Positions 6,864 through 11,811 of a stretch of 11,811 nt of DNA are shown here, piece after piece. Source of the DNA: JAEXNA01 sp050486105 (GTDB taxonomy: Bacteria > Vulcanimicrobiota > Xenobia > Xenobiales > JADMJV01); the NCBI GenBank assembly GCA_050486105.1, contig JBJHCR010000204.1:1-11811 (forward strand). The letters are read 5' to 3'. The position numbers were made by a program, and so were the translations under genes. Under the pieces are notes generated by a model. The model saw only the letters and a list, made by a program, of their open reading frames with translations. It did no database searches and was not told the DNA's origin. How positions within the stretch are numbered: position 1 is the first letter of the stretch; every line of letters begins with the position of its first letter.

Positions 6864-7582
6864 GGGTAACGGAAAATGGGTCGATAACTGGCCGCGTCTT
6901 CGAAGGTAATGACCGGCTCAGGACCGCTGTCCCATTGCTGCCAGGAGGCATTTTCATCTAACCGATGGGGAGCTCGCATGGACTCCAAGCTCAGAGCCAG
7001 ACCAGCCACATCCCTAGCCTGGTAAACAGTGAGAGTCCGTGCGGGATCTCGCCCTTGAGAGCGATAGCGACGGCACCCCGTCCAGGTGGGAACATCAGAC
7101 AGGTTGCATGGCAAATACACCCCCTCGTACCAGGCGTTGAAGCGCTCCTCCTCCTCGGCCCGGACCTCCACGCTGACCATGAAGAACGGTCCTAAGCCAA
7201 AGGGTCCAGCCGAGCACTTTCGAGGGTGGACATATCGCGGGTGATACACGGTGGCTGCTTCGTGGAAGTGGAATTCGGCCTTCCACTGTTCCCATTCGGC
7301 CCGCTCACTTTCAGGTCCGGGTCGTAGAGTGATGAAGTCGAGGAGCTCCTCCCCGGAGACACCGGATCTTGCCTGATAGATGGTCAGCTCTTTCTTACTA
7401 TAGTAGCGCAGCGAACCGTCTACGTTGTGCTCGGTGTAGCGCCAGGCCGATTCGATTTCCGGGATGGACTGCAGCAACTTGGGCAGGTAGCGATGATGAT
7501 AGAAGGCGTTGAACTCTGCCTCTTTAGTGTGATCTACCCCAACCCAGACCAGCACCAAAGGGGAAGCTTTGGTGAAACTCAT
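6860..7582 (-). CDS. Tandem dimeric alpha/beta-barrel (ferredoxin-like) protein, function unknown
   Basis: The 240-residue protein consists of two similar halves, about 9-118 and 132-236. Each has an FNAxY...YLP...P.......RY segment (23-49 and 147-173), a near-identical LT[IV]YQAR strand (66-72 and 184-190) and a W-x-QW element near its end. This pattern is typical of the dimeric alpha/beta-barrel superfamily (EthD-like and related DUFs), where two ferredoxin-like folds form one barrel; here an internal duplication supplies both. No signal peptide is seen, so it is probably cytoplasmic. No catalytic residues can be named; relatives include monooxygenases, isomerases and heme-handling proteins. 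The ATG at 7582 has GGAGG just upstream on its strand. Its stop overlaps the anti-sigma stop tail to tail (6860-6863), leaving no room for a terminator. No link to glucan use is evident. Confidence 0.75.
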   Translation of the reverse strand: MSFTKASPLVLVWVGVDHTKEAEFNAFYHHRYLPKLLQSIPEIESAWRYTEHNVDGSLRYYSKKELTIYQARSGVSGEELLDFITLRPGPESERAEWEQWKAEFHFHEAATVYHPRYVHPRKCSAGPFGLGPFFMVSVEVRAEEEERFNAWYEGVYLPCNLSDVPTWTGCRRYRSQGRDPARTLTVYQARDVAGLALSLESMRAPHRLDENASWQQWDSGPEPVITFEDAASYRPIFRYP

Positions 7583-7727
7583 CGGCCTCCATTCTGGACC
7601 ACAGAGGATCGACCTGTCTTTCGAATAGCTACAATCATCGACATCCGAATGCCGAGCTGATCGGAAAATTTCCCCAGCTCAATCCACAAGGTGCTCCTGA
7701 GCTAGAGATCAGGTTCACCAACTTTTT
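7583..7727. other. Divergent intergenic region
   Basis: This separates the minus-strand alpha/beta-barrel gene from the toxin-antitoxin pair and must hold the former's promoter. I see no convincing -35/-10 pair on the minus strand and no GGAACTT-type ECF site. Confidence 0.4.
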
Positions 7728-7756
7728 TTGACCATGGTCTTAGACCATGATAGATT
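7728..7756 (+). promoter_or_regulatory. Promoter of the toxin-antitoxin operon
   Basis: TTGACC (7728-7733), a 17-base spacer, then TAGATT (7751-7756), a reasonable housekeeping-sigma promoter. The expected transcription start falls at about 7762-7764, on the antitoxin ATG (7763), and no Shine-Dalgarno sequence precedes that ATG, so the mRNA may be leaderless. Confidence 0.55.
7733..7749. promoter_or_regulatory. Palindromic operator of the toxin-antitoxin operon
   Basis: Perfect 8-base arms CATGGTCT and AGACCATG around a central T. It fills the spacer between the -35 and -10 boxes, so a bound antitoxin or toxin-antitoxin complex would block RNA polymerase. Autorepression through such palindromes is standard for Phd/YefM systems. 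Confidence 0.7.
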
Positions 7757-7762
7757 TTTGAC

Positions 7763-8011
7763 ATGGAAGAGATAGCAATTTCCAAGTTTAAGGCAACCTG
7801 CTTAGAGGTGGTCCGCAGGGTCCAGGCCACCGGCATGCCAGTGCTCATCACCCTTCGCGGTGAGCCGGTCGCTCAGGTGACAGCGCCCCCGCCCCCGCCG
7901 CGCCGCGCAAGTTGGTTGGGTTGCGGAAAAGATTCGATGGAGATACTGGGGGATATAGTCGCTCCGTGCAGCTCAGAAGATTGGGAAATCATGAGTGGGT
8001 TATCTTCTTGA
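7763..8011 (+). CDS. Phd/YefM-family antitoxin
   Basis: This 82-residue protein has the Phd/YefM plan. The N-terminal DNA-binding part EIAISKFKATCLEVVRRVQA is followed by PVLITLRGEPVAQV (26-39), which is diagnostic for antitoxins paired with PIN toxins. The C-terminal toxin-binding tail includes DSMEILGDIVAP (57-68) and EDWEIM. A short PPPPPRR run joins the two parts. It neutralises the toxin encoded next and probably represses the operon through the palindrome at 7733-7749. The gene overlaps the toxin gene by 17 bases, the usual antitoxin-first arrangement. There is no ribosome site before its ATG. Confidence 0.88.
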   Translation: MEEIAISKFKATCLEVVRRVQATGMPVLITLRGEPVAQVTAPPPPPRRASWLGCGKDSMEILGDIVAPCSSEDWEIMSGLSS

Positions 8012-8387
8012 CACTCACATTCTGCTTTGGAGCCTTCGGGAACCGGAACGACTGAGTCGGGAGACCCGAGAGCTTTTCGAAAGTCCCCAGAGTGAACTGT
8101 GGCTATCCCCAATCAGTCTCTGGGAGTGCCTTATTCTGGCTCAAAAAGGCCGATTGATACTGAAGCCAGACCCAAGAACTTGGGCCAGAGAAACTCTGAA
8201 AAGCCTTCCCCTGAGAGAGGCAAAACTCAACTTCGAGGTCGCTCTTCAAAGTCGCGAAGTCACCCTCGTGCACGAAGACCCTGCAGACCGATTCTTGGCG
8301 GCGACGGCAGCCGTATACGGCCTGGTCCTGATTACAGCCGACCTTCGACTTCTTGAGGGAACGGGGTTTCAAACACTCTCGAATTGA
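7995..8387 (+). CDS. vapC: VapC-type PIN-domain toxin
   Basis: The 130-residue PIN-domain protein is a predicted Mg-dependent RNase toxin. The acidic active-site set is complete: D6 in LLDTHILLW, E44 in SPISLWE, D98 in DPADRFLAATA and D116 in ITADLRLL. D95 is a fifth nearby acid. Members of this subgroup, partnered by Phd-type instead of AbrB- or RHH-type antitoxins, share the SLWE and DPADR motifs. The start is GTG at 7995, inside the antitoxin gene in another frame, with GGGAAATCATGA upstream. Nothing suggests inactivation. Confidence 0.9.
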   Translation: MGYLLDTHILLWSLREPERLSRETRELFESPQSELWLSPISLWECLILAQKGRLILKPDPRTWARETLKSLPLREAKLNFEVALQSREVTLVHEDPADRFLAATAAVYGLVLITADLRLLEGTGFQTLSN

Positions 8388-8449
8388 GACCCGGGAGGCT
8401 TCTCAGCCAAGAGAGCAGGCCACAGCCGGGATAGAATTGCTCCCTCCGC

Positions 8450-8493
8450 AAAAAAAGAGAGGCCCGCAACCCCAAGGTTGGGGGCCTCTCTTT
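8450..8493 (-). terminator. Rho-independent terminator of the minus-strand hydrolase gene
   Basis: GAGAGGCCC (8457-8465) pairs with GGGCCTCTC (8482-8490). An inner stem CAACC/GGTTG closes a CCAA loop and AAA/TTT extends the base. Read on the minus strand the stem is followed by a run of seven T (8456-8450). It starts 15 bases past the stop codon at 8508. On the plus strand the T-run is short, so it would end toxin transcripts less efficiently. Confidence 0.88.
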
Positions 8494-8507
8494 GTGTTGG
8501 TATCTGC

Positions 8508-10274
8508 CTAACGAACCGGAGCGAAAGCGTTCTTGACAGCGTCGTACATGGGCGTTCGCTTAGTTAGAATGTCGGGTTTGTTGTTGGCCGTAGCCGCATT
8601 GCGATCGAAGGGGTCGAAAACGTTGCCGGCCGTGCGTCCGTTCAAGGCTATGCTGTGAAGCCCAAAGCCTTCTTCATCGTTGTACCCGTTAGGGAAAGCT
8701 CCTCCGGGCATCCCGCCTTCTTGCCTGTCTATCTGGGTAGTAAAGCAGCCATCAGCCCCTTCCTGTTTCCACCATTCGTCGTTCCATTCGAAGTACATCA
8801 TGCCCGCGACGATGGGAGTTTGCATCGCTATGGGAATGATGAACTGCAGAGCGTTTGCCGTAGCCTCGATCGAAGCCGGCGTGGTGATGATGGAGTTAAC
8901 GCTGGCTTGGGTTGGAGTCGGCCCAGCACAGGTAGAGGTGTCGGTGCGGGTGGTGGCAGCCAGTCCAAATTCGGTGAAAAGCACCGGCTTAGCAGCTGAA
9001 CCCATGGCCATGTACGGCTCCAGAGTATCTTTCACCGTAGTGCTTTGGAACGAGTTCAACCCGTAGAAGTCGAGGGAGCCACCGAACTGCTGGGGCAGGC
9101 CGACTTCGACGGCCTTGGCCACGGCAGAGGGATTGTCGAACCAAGCGAAGCCCACCAGTTTGTCGGGAGCGATAGATTTCGCTTGCTCGGAGAATCTCTT
9201 AATCTGCCCCCAGTAGAACTGGCTTCTCTGTTCATTAGTACCCCACTCGGAAACATCACCTTGCTCGTTAAAAATGGTGAAACCCATGACCGCAGGGTGA
9301 TTGCCCAAAGAGGTTACAGTGTGGCCAAAGTTTGCTTCCCAGAACTCCTTTTCTGGATTACCATCGAATCCGGGCAGCATAACGGTGCCGGGAAGGGGAA
9401 TTCCGACCAGAACAAAGACCGGATCCTTACCGTTGTTCCAGCACTCATCCAAGAACTTATGGTGAGTGAACAGGTGAGCATTGGCGAAGCCTTCCTGGAT
9501 AGCATTGGTCTGATAAGCGATCATGCAATAGGTTCTCAGGGAATTGAAGTCCTTGCGAATATTTCCGAGATCGCGTTTCCAAACTCTGTCCCAGTCCAAA
9601 ATGGTCCGGCCATCAGGAATCTTAAAGCTATCCCAGAAGTAGTCCCCAACATTAGGGCCGAACTTATTGCTGCCTCCAATCGAGGCAGGAGAATAGCAGA
9701 CTCCCTTAACCGTAAACTCGGCTAGCGACGACAGTCCGGTGTCTCGTCCGGGGTTCCCCTGGGTGGCCACAAAGAATTTTCCGTTGCCATCCACCACAGA
9801 ACTTGTCCAAACGCTGCGACTGGGTCCTGCCGCTTGCAAGGTGGGGTCGACCACGGCCGCCCCCACCCCTCGAGCATTCACTCCAGTGAAGTCTTGAAAC
9901 TCGAGTTCGTTAACGGACTCGAATAAGGCCAGTCCGCCATTTTGGAGGTAGTCGATTTCCACTTGAGTGGCCGAGGTCGGAACCCCTTCGGTGATGGTGG
10001 AGTTGGAATTCAAGTCGTGCTCGACGGGTCCGAATACGATCGCTCCACTGGCGTCTCTAAAGACCTTTTGGATCGAGTCTACCTCCTCGGGAGGCTCGGT
10101 GTTCAGGAACACCAAGTCGACGAATCCGGTTGTGATGGGGTCGGGTTGGGGTTGGCCCTGCTGGGCCTGACTCTGTTGCCCAGACACTTGGGCGAGTTGG
10201 TTGTTCGTCCCACAGCCCACTACGGCCAGCAAGGTGACCAGGGTCGATGCAACCAAAAAGTTTAGCTTAGTCAT
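8508..10274 (-). CDS. Lipoprotein glycoside hydrolase, clan GH-A (beta/alpha)8 fold
   Basis: The 588-residue lipoprotein has signal peptide MTKLNFLVASTLVTLLAVVG and lipobox VVGC (Cys21). A Gln-rich linker (about 29-45) and a beta-rich N-terminal region of unknown family (about 50-165) lead to a (beta/alpha)8 hydrolase domain (about 165-585). The domain opens with VKGVCYSP and has the Asn-Glu pair GFTIFNEQ (N336, E337, the likely acid/base) and KPVLFTEFG (E435, the likely nucleophile), followed by MMYFEWNDEWW (492-502). These are hallmarks of retaining clan GH-A enzymes. The overall pattern recalls GH72 beta-1,3-glucanosyltransferases and GH2/GH5 barrels, but I cannot place it in one family. 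The start at 10274 is set by the signal peptide and an AAAGGAA ribosome site; a longer frame from 10358 is unlikely. It shares its promoter type with the GH81 operon, so it is a probable second member of the same regulon. Confidence 0.78.
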   Translation of the reverse strand: MTKLNFLVASTLVTLLAVVGCGTNNQLAQVSGQQSQAQQGQPQPDPITTGFVDLVFLNTEPPEEVDSIQKVFRDASGAIVFGPVEHDLNSNSTITEGVPTSATQVEIDYLQNGGLALFESVNELEFQDFTGVNARGVGAAVVDPTLQAAGPSRSVWTSSVVDGNGKFFVATQGNPGRDTGLSSLAEFTVKGVCYSPASIGGSNKFGPNVGDYFWDSFKIPDGRTILDWDRVWKRDLGNIRKDFNSLRTYCMIAYQTNAIQEGFANAHLFTHHKFLDECWNNGKDPVFVLVGIPLPGTVMLPGFDGNPEKEFWEANFGHTVTSLGNHPAVMGFTIFNEQGDVSEWGTNEQRSQFYWGQIKRFSEQAKSIAPDKLVGFAWFDNPSAVAKAVEVGLPQQFGGSLDFYGLNSFQSTTVKDTLEPYMAMGSAAKPVLFTEFGLAATTRTDTSTCAGPTPTQASVNSIITTPASIEATANALQFIIPIAMQTPIVAGMMYFEWNDEWWKQEGADGCFTTQIDRQEGGMPGGAFPNGYNDEEGFGLHSIALNGRTAGNVFDPFDRNAATANNKPDILTKRTPMYDAVKNAFAPVR

Positions 10275-10280
10275 GTCTTG

Positions 10281-10287
10281 TTCCTTT
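10281..10287 (-). promoter_or_regulatory. Ribosome binding site of the minus-strand hydrolase
   Basis: AAAGGAA on the minus strand ends six bases before the ATG at 10274 and supports this start. Confidence 0.7.
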
Positions 10288-10331
10288 CGAGGATGTGGGA
10301 CAAGTCCGGGCTTTATACCTAGAAGTCTCCC

Positions 10332-10357
10332 TGAGAGTAGGAACCTTATGACTCTCA
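10332..10357 (-). promoter_or_regulatory. Inverted repeat in the leader of the minus-strand hydrolase
   Basis: TGAGAGT (10332-10338) and ACTCTCA (10351-10357) are perfect 7-base arms 12 bases apart, close to the predicted 5' end of the mRNA (about 10365). It could be a stabilising 5' hairpin or an operator. There is no T-run, so it is not a terminator. Confidence 0.35.
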
Positions 10358-10371
10358 CTCCCGTACTAGGA

Positions 10372-10398
10372 GACGCGTCTTCGACTCAATAAAGTTCC
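10372..10398 (-). promoter_or_regulatory. ECF-type promoter of the minus-strand hydrolase
   Basis: On the minus strand GGAACTT (10398-10392) is followed after exactly 16 bases by CGTC (10375-10372), identical in boxes and spacing to the promoter of the GH81 operon. The -10 box lies within the 10-base palindrome AGACGCGTCT (10371-10380). The leader to the ATG at 10274 would be about 90 bases. Confidence 0.72.
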
Positions 10399-10807
10399 AT
10401 TCTTTCTCCAATCCGTAAGAATATGGCAAGAAACAACTGTTCGCCTTCAAAGGAATCGAGGATGCTAGAGAGAGCTTCGCCTAGGTGAATCCCCTCTACA
10501 GACTTGGCTTAATCGGTAAGTCCTCCTGAGATTTGTACAAGAATCACAACTGGAAACTTCGGCTCTCAACTCCATAAGACTTGAGCCCAGCCTCCTAGGT
10601 CGTGCCTGCCGAAACTCGAAAAGCGTTGAATGTGCGTGACGGAGACACCGCCTATTGGGAAATCGTCGATAGTGAAGCTCGGCTAAAGACCTGGTTATCT
10701 CTTCGGTTATGGAGTTAAATTTTGATCCAGCGATTTGCCTCCAATGAGCCGGGAATTTCCGTCTTCGGGGAACCCATCGCGGATCGAAGGCAAGAGAAAG
10801 GGAGGTT
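10399..10807. other. Gene-poor region with one gene remnant
   Basis: This lies between the hydrolase promoter and the ATPase stop. Apart from the antitoxin remnant at 10602-10718 I see no intact gene, no RNA gene and no terminator with a T-run for the ATPase gene. Confidence 0.5.
10602..10718 (+). pseudogene. Remnant of an AbrB/MazE-type antitoxin
   Basis: From a GTG at 10602 the frame reads VPAETRKALNVRDGDTAYWE followed by IVDSEARLK and stops at 10716. This matches the core of swapped-hairpin AbrB/SpoVT domains (PxxIRKALGVxxGDxxxxEIxDGxxxL). The first strand with its SKGQ motif is missing, a TAG sits two codons upstream of the GTG, no ribosome site is present, and the C-terminal tail seems to run out of frame. 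No toxin gene follows. It is best read as a decayed antitoxin gene, although a very short functional protein of 38 residues cannot be excluded. Confidence 0.4.
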
Positions 10808-11811
10808 CTAATCGCCCTCTAAGGAGTCGAGGTTGTACGAGAAAGCTTCCACTGGGTCCGTTTCGAGCTCCCCAAGAGGCCACAAGGCCTCTCCTGGAAG
10901 GTTGCTTAAAACCAAGGGCGAGTGAGTAGACAGAAGAAACTGACAGCGAGGGAAGGTCTGCTCCAATCTTTCTACCACGGTGCGCTGCCAGCTGGGATGA
11001 AGGTGCAGTTCCACCTCGTCAATGATCACTACTCCACAGCCCAGCAGAGGATTGGCCGTCTTAGGATTGGCCAGAGCCAAGCGACGGGCCAAGTCCCCAA
11101 CCATTGCAAACAGCACCTTTTCTCCCACCGAAAGTTGCTCGATCCCGAGTTCTCCTCCTTTCTTGTTGGCCACCATCCGCAATTGAGGGCTGCGTCGAAT
11201 GCGCAAGTCCTGAAGCCCGACAAAACTCTCGATAGCACGGCGAACGGCTTCGAGCTGAGGATCGCGATAAACTCGACCGCGGTCCCGAATCCCTTCGTTC
11301 TCGAGATTCTCCCGGTCGCGAAACCAGTCGAAAAAATGTCGAAAATCTCGGGTTTCGGATACGATAGCGTCGAGGTAAGCATCGAAAGGGTGAAATTTCT
11401 GTTTCTTTCGGCCAGCCTTTGAGGTCACACTGGCCGCCCGCTGCACAGGATAGTTCACTATTACCGGCAACTGGAGGCTTTCTTCCGGACTTCGCAGTTC
11501 CAAGGCATAGTTGTCCAGCATCAACTTCAGACTCGAAAGATCCGAAGACTCCTTGCTGGCGCTGCCTTTCTCTTTCTCCACCAAAGTCCAAGAAATCGGC
11601 CAGTCATAGTGCCCCACTCGCGCGGAAATCTTGCAGTGGTCGACCTGATTGCGGATGTCACTCTTTGAGGGTCGCTGACCTTGGGCCCTGCGATTCTCTA
11701 TACGCTTGACCAGCCAGGACAAAGACAAGGCCACCGCGTCGAGAATGGACGATTTGCCTACGCCGTTATCTCCGGTCAAGACCGTTGCTCCTTGCTTGCG
11801 GGGAACAAAGT
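10808..11811 (-). CDS. ABC/SMC-like AAA ATPase, 5'-truncated by the window edge
   Basis: The frame stays open to the end of the window (333 codons visible), so the start and first beta strands lie outside; TTG at 11779 is inside the Walker A lead-in and is not the start. Residues count from the first complete codon in the window. Walker A is GDNGVGKS (13-20), the ABC-type signature LSVGEK is at 226-231, Walker B VVIIDEVELHLHPSWQ has D264 and E265, and the switch His lies in STHSPLVL (294-301). The middle (about 90-200) is charged and helical in place of a long coiled coil. This is the layout of COG3950/AAA_21-type ATPases, including those of Septu and retron defence systems and of OLD-like proteins without Toprim. 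The C-terminus is short. No HNH or other effector gene follows, so a defence role is not shown; partners may lie upstream outside the window. Confidence 0.85.
   Translation of the reverse strand, partial: FVPRKQGATVLTGDNGVGKSSILDAVALSLSWLVKRIENRRAQGQRPSKSDIRNQVDHCKISARVGHYDWPISWTLVEKEKGSASKESSDLSSLKLMLDNYALELRSPEESLQLPVIVNYPVQRAASVTSKAGRKKQKFHPFDAYLDAIVSETRDFRHFFDWFRDRENLENEGIRDRGRVYRDPQLEAVRRAIESFVGLQDLRIRRSPQLRMVANKKGGELGIEQLSVGEKVLFAMVGDLARRLALANPKTANPLLGCGVVIIDEVELHLHPSWQRTVVERLEQTFPRCQFLLSTHSPLVLSNLPGEALWPLGELETDPVEAFSYNLDSLEGD

Noticed and set aside
7758..7763. Perfect TTGACA hexamer overlapping the antitoxin start
   Set aside because: There is no -10 box at 16-18 bases downstream, and it would place transcription inside the gene.
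9045..9725. 226-codon plus-strand open frame opposite the minus-strand hydrolase
   Set aside because: It lies antisense to a clear clan GH-A catalytic domain and has no recognisable motif or ribosome site.
10275..10358. Upstream extension of the minus-strand hydrolase frame
   Set aside because: The signal peptide and AAAGGAA site fix the start at 10274.
10340..10365. GGAACC followed by CCGTAC on the plus strand, a possible divergent ECF promoter
   Set aside because: The boxes match poorly and no plus-strand gene lies within 200 bases downstream.
10450..10805. Long minus-strand open frame below the ATPase stop, considered as a frameshifted ATPase C-terminus
   Set aside because: Its translation is Arg-rich, lacks any ATPase-like motif and runs antisense to the better-supported AbrB remnant.
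1..11811. CRISPR array, IS element, tRNA or rRNA
   Set aside because: I found no regularly spaced repeats, transposase motifs, terminal repeats or cloverleaf-like segments on reading both strands.

Overview
The window looks like a piece of chromosome from a free-living bacterium. It has two ECF sigma factors, two secreted lipoprotein glycoside hydrolases with lipoboxes, a Phd/VapC toxin-antitoxin pair and mostly Shine-Dalgarno-led genes. The phylum cannot be fixed from the sequence alone. Lipoproteins with Gly after the lipobox Cys and an anti-sigma factor with an extracytoplasmic domain would fit a diderm soil or water bacterium, but this is inference. I see no IS element, tRNA, rRNA or CRISPR array.

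Layout. Bases 1-1858 hold the 3' part of an unrecognised membrane protein followed almost immediately by an ECF sigma factor. Bases 1983-6863 hold a probable operon: an ECF-type promoter, a GH81 endo-beta-1,3-glucanase lipoprotein with two copies of a C-terminal beta-sandwich-like module, a second ECF sigma factor, and a single-pass anti-sigma factor joined to that sigma by an ATGA overlap. Bases 6860-7582 (minus) encode a tandem dimeric alpha/beta-barrel-like protein that meets the anti-sigma gene tail to tail with a 4-base overlap. Bases 7728-8387 hold a Phd/YefM-VapC pair with an operator-like palindrome between its -35 and -10 boxes. Bases 8450-10398 (minus) hold a second lipoprotein glycoside hydrolase (clan GH-A fold, closest in feel to GH72/GH2/GH5) with its terminator and an ECF-type promoter. 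Bases 10399-10807 are mostly empty apart from a remnant of an AbrB-type antitoxin. Bases 10808-11811 (minus) hold a 5'-truncated ABC/SMC-like AAA ATPase.

How the genes work together. The extracytoplasmic part of the anti-sigma factor is a third copy of the module that occurs twice at the C-terminus of the GH81 enzyme. The GH81 gene and the distant minus-strand lipoprotein hydrolase also share the same promoter architecture, GGAACTT-N16-CGTC. The simplest model is a polysaccharide-sensing ECF circuit. The anti-sigma factor would bind beta-1,3-glucan (or its fragments) outside the membrane with the same module the enzyme uses to bind substrate, and would release the sigma factor, which then switches on both hydrolases and its own operon. 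The logic resembles the RsgI/SigI and Rsi24C/sigma24C systems of Clostridium thermocellum, but here it sits on a GH81 gene and uses a module I cannot assign to a named CBM family by eye.
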